30,045 nt of DNA. Origin: Pelargonium nanum (Eukaryota; Streptophyta; Magnoliopsida; Geraniales; Geraniaceae). The first letter of the stretch is position 1, and every line of letters begins with the position of its first letter. Position numbers and translations under genes: made by a program. The notes under the pieces are model-generated. The model had not been told where the DNA came from and ran no database searches. It saw nothing but the letters and a program-made list of their open reading frames with translations. Location of the stretch: assembly GCA_036897485.1 (NCBI GenBank), contig JAYMTF010000798.1, forward strand, positions 1 to 30,045, in the 5' to 3' direction. Shown in pieces: positions 20,699-30,045 of the stretch.

Positions 20699-22030
20699 AT
20701 TTGTTGAAGACAGTTGCAGGAATTTTGGTTGTTCAGCATCATCCATTGCTTTGAGCACAAGTTTGACTCTGATTCTACTGTGGCCATTAGAATGTCATAC
20801 AGTTGAGGATCCAATTTTGATTAGAGGTCATTTTCATTTTCACATGATGTCCTTTTACTAATTTTTTTGGGGGTTTTGCTTGTTACAAGGTGATTATATC
20901 AGATTAAGCTCAAAGAAGATTGATTCAGTTGTGAACTTGGAGATTTCATATTAGCTACTGAAATTCTGTGAACAGCTTTGATGAAGAAAACTTCATTTTG
21001 TTGAACATCTAATCCTTTTAATGAATGTCCTACATATTTTGCTTTTGCTTTGGCTTTTCTTGTCTAACTTGAGTAGTGATCTATTCTGATTTTTTTATGG
21101 GGTATTTAAGGTTCAACCCAGCAGCCTAACTCGGCTTTGGACCGAGCTCATGCTCACTTGCCCGGATTAGATCGGGGCCCAAGTCTTCTCTAATCCTGAC
21201 ACGCCACATGGCAGACTCACATCGACTCCAGCAGAAAACATTGCACGAGATCATGGTCGTGCGTCTGGTTTGATCTAGATCAAAGCAGACCGTGTGGTCT
21301 AACCATATCTTTCCCCAACATTGCATATAGAGTGTATTTTGGTAATTTGGAACCCTTCAAATAGTGTCATGCAATGTCCCCCACTACATGTGATCCTCGC
21401 CTTAACTGTCGCTTTGCAAATGAGTCTCACTTCTCAAAGGCTCTCCTATGCTCCATGAGCTTATGCATGAGACCTTCAAGTTTTGTGAGCCTACTCATGG
21501 GTCCTCCTCATTTCACAAACCCTTCGCACGGGACCTTCATGTATGGACTCCTCGTTCCACGCGTAATCATGATCACCGGACCACCCAAAATCACCGATTC
21601 GTCAAGCCATCCACGCCCAATTCTTGCAAACTCTCGTGCTACGCTCTATTGGTAAATATGTGTGAAGGTCTTGGGCATATGGTATGCCCTGGAGCGACCT
21701 CATAGACTTGACATTTCAGCACCTTTTCGGACAACACTACCCCAAGGTTCCTTGGGTAGTGACATAAATATTGCCACATCGGCATGCTAACATCTTCGCT
21801 ATCTCATCTGGTGCCCAATATATGCAACGTCATTGTGGTTTATGTCGTCACGTCCTAAGTTTTGGTTATCAATGTGCTACATCTTGTGGTGCACATGTCT
21901 TATGTAGGTCCCGAAGTCCAAACAATCACGTGAAAAGTTCAGCCTAGAAGCATTCTAAATGTGAAATCCTATCAACAAAACTCTTATTACAACGCACAAT
22001 TTAGTATTTTCTAACCCTGAATCAACAGGA
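20699..22030. other. 3' flank of PWWP gene and degraded repeat
   Basis: About 20699-21050 is probably the 3' untranslated region. From about 21110 the base composition changes to a GC-richer repeat-like sequence with many in-frame stops. A short dyad (cactaccccaagg/ccttgggtagtg, about 21735-21761) lies within it. It resembles decayed LTR-retrotransposon sequence, but no LTR pair, primer site or conserved protein was recognised. Confidence 0.4.
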
Positions 22031-22056
22031 CACGGGACGCATCGCATACATACATA

Positions 22057-22084
22057 TATGTTTCTATATATTTATAGAAACATA
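22057..22084. repeat. Perfect 12-bp hairpin
   Basis: tatgtttctata, a four-base loop, and tatagaaacata form a perfect inverted repeat in intergenic sequence. It is AT-rich and may be chance or the tip of a MITE. Confidence 0.5.
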
Positions 22085-24339
22085 GTACATTTTGTATTGA
22101 CATGTGGAGATGATGGTGCAGTAGTAAATGTAAAGAATGTAAGAGCAATAATGAAATGAAAATAGTTGTCCTGGTGCAAGTGTAATGGCTTGTATTGTTG
22201 CAGCATAGACTGGTTACTTACTGGTTAGGCAGGCAATGAACTATATGGATATGGAGATGGTTGAGTTAAAGAGACCCAATCTGACAATATCTGTACTCTC
22301 TTTTCTTTAGGGTTTGTAATTGTAACTGTGTTTCAATGGCCTTTGCCTTTAAAGGTCCCTCCATTGTCCCTCTTATTCTAACCTTTGTCTCCATCTTTTT
22401 CTTCATTTTCATTTTTCACATCTCTGTTTTGTTCCCATTTATTTCCATAATATGGTGAAGTACTAATGTGGGTTTCAATTATGGGTGTTGGTTGGTTTGG
22501 GTCCCCCACAAACTCATTATGAGTCACTGAAATATCAATGATCCTCTCTTTTTTCTTCTTGTCAATGCTTTGTATCATTTTTGGACCAAACCAGATTATG
22601 TAATGTATCATCTCATGCCTCCTCTAGACTTCACTTTTAAATTTCAAGTTTTGATTGGATCCAAACCGGACCGAATTAATTCGGCTTGTGATTTTCATTC
22701 GGTTAGTTCTGGTCCGGTTTCTGCCTAACTTAGATCCGGACCAAATCATTTATCACTTCTGTCTTAAGTGAAAAAAAAAATTGTACGTATTCACTCCAAT
22801 TTTATTTGTCCAAATCAATCTTAGACCTAAAACTATACGGTCTATTTTCGGTTCATCTCTTGGACATTCAGTTAAATTCGATTTTGAACTCATGCACACT
22901 TCTAATATAATAGTTACTCTCTAGACTTAATAATAAACGATGACATATTCTTTTTATGTCAATATTGGTGGTCACTAGGAAGATCCTAACGATCACTTCT
23001 CTAATAAATACGAAAATACTAACACAAAAGAGGAATAGAAAGAAATTTTACCATTTAGCTCTTACTAACAACCACTTTTCTAATTTCATGTCATGTTTGT
23101 GATGTGTTGTGTTATGACATGAATTACAAGCTCTACTTGGGAGGACCTTGAAAAGGCTCTCAAGCCATTTACAAAAACTGATAGAAGTTTGGGAGGAGTT
23201 TGTGGTAGCCATTTAATGAAGAGTCATCTTATGTAGGGTCTTGTGGCTAGCTAAAGTTTTACAAAAGTATGAAACATGGTTATTTTGGGGAGATGACACC
23301 AAGAGGAGTTCTAGGTCAAGGAGACCTTGAATGAGCGATCATGATTAACCAGGATAAAGTATGATTTTGGAGAGGACCATAAAAAATGTTCCAAGACTAA
23401 GTCAAATTCATGATGAGAAAGAGTGGTGGAGATGGCTAAAATGGTCAAAATGCCATTTTAAATGTGATTTTGAGCTAATTTTAGAGGTTGCTTGAGCCGA
23501 TTTAGGGGTCCAATGGTCATGAGTTATGTTTCGGTCCAAGTTTTGATATTTTAAAATATACTTTCGGTTTTCAACCATTTTTTAAATTTGGTCCATTTAT
23601 TTGAGTTTTCATTCCATCCATAGTGAAATTAAGAATGGACAGCCTTTGAGGCAATTAAGTAAAGATTTGGTTGTTGGTTACACGTGTTCATTTCATGTAT
23701 CCTGATATCAAATTTACAAATTACTGTCAAGAACCCAACTCGATAAATAAACGCAAACCGCTATATCAATTGAGTGAAGTATCAATGGTAGCCAAGTGTG
23801 GAGCAATGATGGACAAGTAGTCACTACAATTTGAAGCAATTAATAGATACACTTGAAAGAAAACAAAAAATGATACATGTTGTGTTGTGGCATAGAATAT
23901 AGAATTTCAAAGGTTTGCAATATTAGGATTTAGGTGGGGGACCTAGGAAAGAGGTAGCAATGAGTTGTAGTAGCAAATAGTGAGAACATGCCAATTGCAG
24001 TCTTAAGGATGGGTCATCATCTTCCTTCAACTTCTACAAGGAATTCTCTGTGCGCACTGCACGCACTGCACCAACAGCTACACCTACAGATAGGCACGAC
24101 TGTGCGCACCTACCTCATCTGAACTCACCTGCTCTCGCTGTCGGCTCTCCTCTGCCATCAGATGTTGATCGAACCTCTCTCTGTCTGCTCCGCACTGCTG
24201 CTTATGGTGGTCCACCCCACATGCCAGCTTTCTCTACTACACTCACAATACACTTCTTCAATTTATTGTATCTCTATAGTTCTGCACTATTAAGGTTTAA
24301 GCTGTTGTATTGTATATTTGTATGGTACCATTAGCTTTA
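22085..24339. other. Intergenic sequence without a recognised gene
   Basis: It contains a 40-codon hydrophobic ORF (22336-22458), noted as a finding rather than a gene. A patch near 22660-22745 rich in ccggaccgaa/ttcggtccgg words is typical of dispersed plant repeats. The remainder (22.8-24.3 kb) is unremarkable AT-rich sequence with only short shadow ORFs. Confidence 0.4.
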
Positions 24340-24347
24340 CATACCAA

Positions 24348-24702
24348 CAGGGACAGATTCAGAAATTTTTCTTAGTGGGGGCAAAATTTTGGACTAAAAA
24401 TTAAAAAATATGTTTTGTTGAAATATGATTTATAATGTGCAAATAGTCAAATTTTAGTTGCTGATGAGTAGAAAATAAAATAAATAAATACATTAAAATG
24501 AGACTTATTTAAAATTATTGATTTTACAAGAGGAGAAAGTATAATAATTTTAGAATTGTGGATTAAGTTTAAAATTTTAATGGGGGCAAAAATATAAATT
24601 TAGCTAAATATTAGAGACAAAATCATAATACTCATAAAAAAATATGACAAAATTACAACTACCAAAAATTTCAGTGGGGACAACAGCCTGGCTCCGTCCC
24701 TG
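24348..24702. mobile_element. hAT-type MITE, 355 bp
   Basis: The left terminus is CAGGGACAGATTCAG. The right terminus, read inward on the minus strand, is CAGGGACGGAGCCAG; both are followed by similar g-rich and aaattttt subterminal blocks. The 8-base flanks cataccaa (24340-24347) and cgtaccaa (24703-24710) match at 7 of 8 positions, fitting the 8-bp target duplication of hAT transposons. The interior is AT-rich without coding potential. Confidence 0.85.
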
Positions 24703-24979
24703 CGTACCAAGGTGTTCGAGTTTTGAGGTGCATTGCTTGGAAGTTCCAAACTCTATCTTTCTTGCTTAGAATACATTTTTATTTTTATTTTTTAAATTAG
24801 TGAGCAAAAGTCTCTATAAAAAAGTTGGAACTCATTCAAGACACAAAACGAAATGAATTCGGGAGAATATAAGTGTTAAATCGTGAGTTGACATCTTTTT
24901 AACTATTTAATTGTGTCTTAGTCCATAATTTTTTAGTTTGAGTGTGTCATTTTGCGGTGACCAATATATTCGGCCACAG

Positions 24980-25170
24980 GAACGACTCTCATACGACAAC
25001 ACTTGAAGAGTTAGACTAACTCTATCATTACCAAATTTCTCCTCCAAAAGGTAGTCTCCCGTGAGGCACCACTTGAGGGGTGAACATCCACGGTGACCAT
25101 AATTGATCTCTACAAGGACAACTCCCATGCGGCACCGTTTGAAAGGTGATCATCCTCAGTGGACTCTAAC
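24980..25170. repeat. Three-copy degenerate repeat of about 70 bp
   Basis: Units near 24980, 25046 and 25118 share ac(g/t)actcycatrcgrcamcrctTGAaRrGT followed by a (g)atcatc-like segment. Copies two and three are the most alike (cccgtgaggcaccacttgagg / cccatgcggcaccgtttgaaa). Origin unknown. Confidence 0.6.
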
Positions 25171-26930
25171 TTGAGTCAAAGAGACACACCTTTATACTAA
25201 AATCAAAATTCTAAAATCGTAAACTTTGTGACTAGGCAATTTATAATTGCTTTGCAACTATCTGTTCCATTTTTCTTTTTCCTTGTGAGTGGATTTGGGT
25301 AGGTACAAGATATATGTGTTCATATATAATAGCTAGTGCTTGGTAGGGAATGGTGTAATCAGCGTGGGTTCACACCTCTCAAAAGGCTACCTAAGTTATA
25401 TTTTTGGTAAGACTTTACGAGTTGATGAGTAATAAATCAGATACATTAAATAAAAATAAGTATATGATATGACTATATGAGTGTATAAAAGTAAACATAT
25501 AATATGTGTAGTAACAAGTAACAAGTAAGAAGTAAAGTAGTAATGATGGATATAGTATTGTATTGTATTGTAATGAATTGGGTTAGAGACAGTGAGTGAT
25601 AAGGTGAAAAAGCAGTTGTCGACTCATCTGTCTCTCTCTCCCTTTTCTCATTCTTGTCATTTCTTGATTCCATTTCAAAAGCTGTCGGCGCCGCCGTTAC
25701 TTAACTCCCTTCACCACCATTCTATTTCAAACCTTTTAAATATAAATAAAACTAAAACTAAATTATTTATGTGAGGAAGAAAATATAAATGCATAACTCA
25801 TAACCTCTTCAACCAAAACTATAAATGCACAAAATTATTTTATGTAAGACCAAAGAGCCACTCAAATATAACTATAAAATAGTTCAAAATATATCAATCT
25901 ATATGATTTTTTTACTTGATAACTTCAACTGTATAATAAATGTACGTCTTTTTCTATAATCTAAAACTATATATATCCACCTGACTTAATATGAGTTGAA
26001 CTTATTACTACTATTTACATCAAGACGAATAGTTTGATTATTGAGTCAAAATGTGAATATGTCCATTGCGTACAAATGTAATTGTTGAAGTAATTATCTG
26101 ATATTGTTGTGAGACAAATGAATCTTTGGCCCATTAGTAATTTACTTAAAAGGTTAATTGGTAAAACAAATAGTAACTTTGGTGAATTCCATTGAAGTCA
26201 ACGTTACTCCACTGTACCACTACTACTACCACTCTCTCTTTTGGGTTTATGGGTGTAGTGTTGTACGTACTTGCTCTCACTCATTACTATTTCTTCTTTT
26301 TACCACATCATACCATACCATACCATACCTTCCATAACAAAGCTTATACCAACAAAAATATAATAAAATAATTTTACTTTTCCACGATTATTATTTATTA
26401 ATAATGTCCGTTGATTTTGCATAAGAAAATGATTTATGCATGTAACCGTCATACATATAAAATATATGTAAGACTAAAATTGAATTCTAGCCATCCATCA
26501 CAACTAACACAATAACAGACCCACTACCTCACCTTGTCCAAAAACTCAAGATGAAACTCGCTTTCCACCAGTCACATCCTGTCACCTGCCTGACATGCAT
26601 TTCACAGCGTCTACACGCGCCAATGAGCCTCATTTTGCATATTTATTATTATTTTCTATAAATAAAAATTATTATCTATACATGGTTGAACATAAAATGA
26701 TAGAAATTTAATAATATAATAATAAATTTAGTTATTGAAAATAAAATCCACGACCTAGTCACAAGCAAGTCCAAATCAACTTTTTATTTTAACTGTTAGT
26801 GGGTGAAAAAACGTACACTCAGTAGTAAAAGTCGGTAACAACACTTACATAAACTCTCTCTCCCTCCATCTTATTGCTCATAATCAATCTTCCATTTCTC
26901 CAAACATCACCTCCTCCGCACATTCCGTAC
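25171..26930. other. Intergenic and upstream region of the bHLH gene
   Basis: AT-rich, with no supported gene. A pyrimidine-rich stretch at 25610-25740 looks leader-like but opens only short ORFs. A (CCATA)n run lies at 26312-26329. The last few hundred bases should hold the bHLH promoter. The tract ctctctctccctcc at about 26856-26870 and the CCA run just upstream of the ATG (about 26933-26955) are typical of a plant 5' leader. No certain TATA box was assigned. Confidence 0.4.
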
Positions 26931-26959
26931 CGCTCCACCACCACCACCACCACCGCAAC

Positions 26960-27517
26960 ATGTCTCCAAACGGCGTCGTCGACTCCACGCCATGCAAGAG
27001 CCACAAGGAAGCCGAGAGGAGGCGCAGGCAGCGAATCAACGCCCACCTCTCCACCCTCCGCTCTCTCCTCCCCAACACCACCAAAACCGACAAGGCCTCG
27101 TTGCTCGCCGAGGTCGTCAACCACGTCAACCCCCTCCGCTCCCAGGCCGCCGGAGCATCGCCGGAGACGTTCCCGTCGGAGCTGGACGAGGCCACTCTCA
27201 GTTACTGCACCGACAGCGACAGTGGCTCGAAACCGAGGCTGATGAAAGCGACGGTGTGCTGCGAGGACCGGCCCGGTTTGAACCGGGACTTGACCCAGGC
27301 GATACGGTCGGTTCGGGCCAGGGCGGTTCGGGCGGAGATTGTGACGCTCGGTGGCCGGACCAAGAGCGTGGTGGTCATGAAGTGGGCCGGAGGGGATGAG
27401 CAGGTCCAGGCCTTGAAGCGGGCTTTGAAGGCCATTGTGGAGAACCGGGCGGCCCATGGGTTTTCGAGTACTAAACGGAGTCGGGTCTTTAGTTCGGTTG
27501 ATGACTATATGTTGTAA
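26960..27517 (+). CDS. bHLH transcription factor, bHLH30/TMO5/bHLH106-107 type
   Basis: A single ORF of 185 residues. The basic region (residues 14-27, SHKEAERRRRQRIN) has the His15-Glu19-Arg23 triad typical of E-box/G-box-binding bHLH proteins. Helix 1, the loop (PNTTKTDKASL) and helix 2 follow to about residue 62. A FPSELDEA stretch and an ACT-like domain (about 96-163, KATVCCEDRPGL through VTLGGRTKSVVVM) complete the layout known for Arabidopsis bHLH30, TMO5 (bHLH32), bHLH106 and bHLH107; the exact subclade is not certain. It is likely a nuclear DNA-binding dimer. Helix 2 reads HVNPLRSQA where relatives usually have HVKELRRQA or similar, putting a proline in the helix. The ORF is much more GC-rich than its flanks. 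The start is the first ATG after a CCA-rich leader, and no closer in-frame alternative is needed. Whether the locus is functional depends on the effect of the proline. Confidence 0.9.
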   Translation: MSPNGVVDSTPCKSHKEAERRRRQRINAHLSTLRSLLPNTTKTDKASLLAEVVNHVNPLRSQAAGASPETFPSELDEATLSYCTDSDSGSKPRLMKATVCCEDRPGLNRDLTQAIRSVRARAVRAEIVTLGGRTKSVVVMKWAGGDEQVQALKRALKAIVENRAAHGFSSTKRSRVFSSVDDYML

Positions 27518-27539
27518 TAAACGACCAATGCTATATGTC

Positions 27540-29660
27540 GTATTTCATACTTCTTAGGTTGTAACTTTTAGTGATGTATATTGACATTAACTAACGGTAT
27601 GAAATTTAATATTTACCGAACATTTCTTTTGTGATGACCAGATTATGAGATTTTTGTGTTTACAAAATTTATTATGTTAACAAGAGATACTCACTGAGTC
27701 ACTGTCCCCTTCACTTTCTAATGATAGAGTGTCAATTAAACTATATTCTTCTAATATAGTGATTTTAGAATCATGTGTTTATTACTTTTCGTGAATTAAA
27801 TGATACTTGCTGATGAAAGTGAAAAAATCATAAGCTTTCCGAAGAATGAAAACGTAGCATGTGGCCCTCAAGCGTCATGTCATCTCCTTCACGAAGGACC
27901 AAAAAGTTTATTGAAACAGTCTCCCGGCCATATTGGTCATTTGAAAAGTTTCACAACGAATCAAATGACTAAGTCAACATACGCTTCGCGGACTTGCTCC
28001 CGAAATGCGACTCTGCAAACTTGCTCCCGAATTCATTGCGAGCACCCTAATTCATAGGCCGCTCCCGGAGACACCTAGGGTTACCATAGCTTCCCAGGTC
28101 ATCCAAACACACCTCAGTTGCCTAGAGACACCCGGTCGCCAAGAACCGCCCGAAGTCACTAACAACGCTCAACGTTTACGGTGCCGCCTTGTTTTTTCAA
28201 AGCGACCCAAGCCCATTCCAATCACCCAAGTCATTACAAGATCCAAACAAGGCCCTTTAGACAAAAGGTTCCACTCAATAAATTAAATTGGCCAAACGTG
28301 AAGAAGGAAACAAGCTTAACAGAGAACGCTCGTTGTGTCCAACTTACGTCATCGCGACGACGTGGGCTTCATGTGACCAATGTCGTCATGACGATAATAT
28401 TTTTTTAGATGATGAGGAGTTTCGACCATTTCTTTGCATTTGTGACTCGTTCTGAGGACCAGGCAAGGTCGTGAAACCTCGTTATCATCCATAAGGGACT
28501 AAACTGCTTTTAAGCCCTCGTCTACCTCTCAACGCGCCGAACATCGATCACAATCGACCAACGTTTTCAAAACTCTAGGACGATACCTGGTATGGTAGAT
28601 TCTTTTAGAGGATTCGAAAAATATACTAACACGTGAGAGACATGTGAGGACTCTCAAACTCGCTCGACACCTACAAGCAACGTGCTCGGGAAGAAAGGGC
28701 TCAAGTCACAAGTGGGCTCTGAAGTGGACCCCACCTTGTTACTGATAAACCACACATTGACACGTGGCAAAAATGGTCCATACCCCACTCTTGTTAAGAG
28801 AAGAGGATCCATATTGTTCCATATTTAGTTTTTCTTTTTCTAGTTTATCTCTCTATAAACGTTCTCTAGAACTATATTATAGTTTCGGCCGAGATCTTAC
28901 TCTCACTCCTGAGAAGGTGTGTTCCAGAACCACATGAGGTCATTATTCTTTGATGTGTGGCATCGCGCATGTCACATGTTTGCAACTCAACGTCTGTCAT
29001 ATCCTTAACTTTGGACGTCGACGATGGACAATGAACGTCAACAGTAGACATCAGAATTAGACCATAACATTTAATAAAATTCCCTAACACGTGGCAAGAT
29101 GAAAAACAACATTCTAGTGTGTTGGAAGAGAAGATAAATCTCTCCCCTCTAGCTACCTAAGGCAATAGGGCAAGTGAGGCTCCCCTTTTGCTACTTAAGT
29201 CTCACATTCCGTCCAAACAGACATTCTACCTCCTCAAAGTGTCTACCACATTCTAGTAGGATTCACTGACGCAATGAGAATGTTCATCAAATAGATAACC
29301 ACATCTATGGTTGACACACCGAGCGTCACGACCCTTGTCTCCTTCGCATCCCACACATTGCGCAGTATCTGCCTCCCGTAATCTCAACTTGGAGCGTGGG
29401 AGCATAGAGGAGTCCCGTACATGCGGATCCACCATGACAATTAGTTTCTCCAGAGCATCGCAACACCCAGACTCGTGGTGGTAAAATGACTGCGCTCGTG
29501 ACAGGATATTCGCCAATCGTAGGTACCGCCAAGACCCCGTTGCTAAGGATGATGAGGGCCCTCACACCACCAATGTGAAAAAAGCTATGTGTATTTTGAA
29601 GCCACAAGATTGCGGGGCAAAAACTCTCGGTACCAAAACGGCGGAGCTTCATTCCATCAC
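27540..29660. other. bHLH 3' flank, then decayed LTR-retrotransposon-like sequence
   Basis: After an AT-rich 3' flank (to about 27780) the sequence becomes GC-richer and repeat-like. A ctctataaacg promoter-like motif near 28851-28861 and an attagaccataaca segment near 29056-29070 resemble the layout of a gypsy-type LTR followed by its leader. No LTR pair or intact primer site could be shown within the window, so this is a tentative reading. Confidence 0.3.
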
Positions 29661-29670
29661 GACACAATCC

Positions 29671-29953
29671 ATGACACGAGCCGAAGGGTTAGAGAGTAAG
29701 TCAATCCTTCATTGTGCGTGAAAGAGTAATGGAGTTCCACGAGGCCATCCAAGTTGTTAAAGACAGCCCGACGATCATAGCCTTGTAGAAGGAACAACAA
29801 AAGCTTAAGGAGCAAATGGTCTCTACTGGAGCAACAATGTTTGCGACCATCCCGCTCGCCAACAACCCCTTAAGTTTGGTCCTCCGTGCAGACCCTATCA
29901 ATCCACAAATCAAGTTCCATAAGGTTGCGTTTGGGAACATGGATTTGATTTGA
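29671..29953 (+). pseudogene. Broken gag-like reading frame
   Basis: An ATG at 29671 opens MTRAEGLESKSILHCA and then a stop. An adjacent frame from 29729 reads MEFHEAIQVVKDSPTIIAL, a stop, and continues KEQQKLKEQM and on to a TGA at 29951-29953. The Glu/Gln/Lys-rich heptad-like character is what one expects near the start of a gypsy-type gag. No zinc knuckle, protease or polymerase is present before the window ends. Attribution to gag is inference from position and composition only. Confidence 0.3.
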
Positions 29954-30045
29954 AATTTAGTATTTGAAATTTTGGATTTGAAATGTTGTATTTCAAATAC
30001 AAATATAATATTTGGGAAATTATAGAATTTCAAATGACAAGGTAA

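Noticed and set aside
21374..21705. Overlapping ORFs of 93 and 85 codons in the GC-richer repeat region
   Set aside because: No recognisable domain, two frames equally open, and the surrounding sequence looks like decayed repeat.
26992..27399. Plus-strand ORF of 135 codons in another frame of the bHLH gene
   Set aside because: Low-complexity Gln/Pro/Arg translation fully inside the supported bHLH frame.
26819..27457. Minus-strand ORF of 212 codons over the bHLH gene
   Set aside because: The GC-rich coding sequence of the bHLH gene leaves few stops on the opposite strand. The translation is Arg/Val/Gly-rich and matches no family.
27800..28408. Three chained plus-strand ORFs downstream of the bHLH gene
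   Set aside because: No shared frame, no credible splice chain and no family resemblance; fits retrotransposon-derived sequence.

Overview
This is a stretch of plant nuclear DNA, most likely from a eudicot. The evidence is AT-rich intergenic and intronic sequence, GT-AG introns, genes with many short exons, and a high load of short non-autonomous elements (TRIM-like LTR elements, a LINE-derived insertion, a hAT-type MITE, a tRNA-derived SINE). The protein families are plant-typical: a BEM46-type alpha/beta hydrolase with a long C-terminal tail, a plant PWWP protein and a bHLH protein with an ACT-like C-terminus. The species cannot be named from the sequence alone.

Three protein-coding genes can be supported. 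(1) On the minus strand, about 13.9 to 2.67 kb, a gene for an alpha/beta hydrolase was rebuilt from 13 exons with matching phases. Its catalytic Ser, Asp and His are visible, followed by a low-complexity tail with a ubiquitin-interacting-motif-like helix. The short first exon expected from relatives was not found. (2) On the plus strand, 17564 to 20698, a nine-exon gene encodes a 351-residue PWWP-domain protein with a lysine-rich, repeat-containing tail, probably a chromatin reader. (3) On the plus strand, 26960 to 27517, a GC-rich uninterrupted ORF encodes a 185-residue bHLH transcription factor of the bHLH30/TMO5/bHLH106/107 type. Genes 1 and 2 are head to head, and a LINE-derived insertion with a 13-bp target duplication lies between them. 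No functional link between the three genes is evident.

The rest is repeat-rich. Bases 1 to about 2.3 kb hold a 31-bp tandem array, a SINE-like unit and a possible hAT MITE end. The introns of gene 1 hold five LTR remnants with primer-binding-site-like sequences, all on the plus strand and so antisense to the gene, plus a roughly 175-bp tandem duplication. Between genes 2 and 3 (20.7 to 26.9 kb) are degraded repeats, a complete 355-bp hAT MITE and a three-copy degenerate repeat. Beyond 27.6 kb the sequence looks like a decayed LTR retrotransposon, ending in a broken gag-like reading frame cut by the window edge.

I found no evidence for a novel multi-gene system. The points most worth checking are the hydrolase's UIM-like tail and unclear N-terminus, the one-sided orientation of intronic LTR remnants, and a helix-breaking proline in helix 2 of the bHLH domain.
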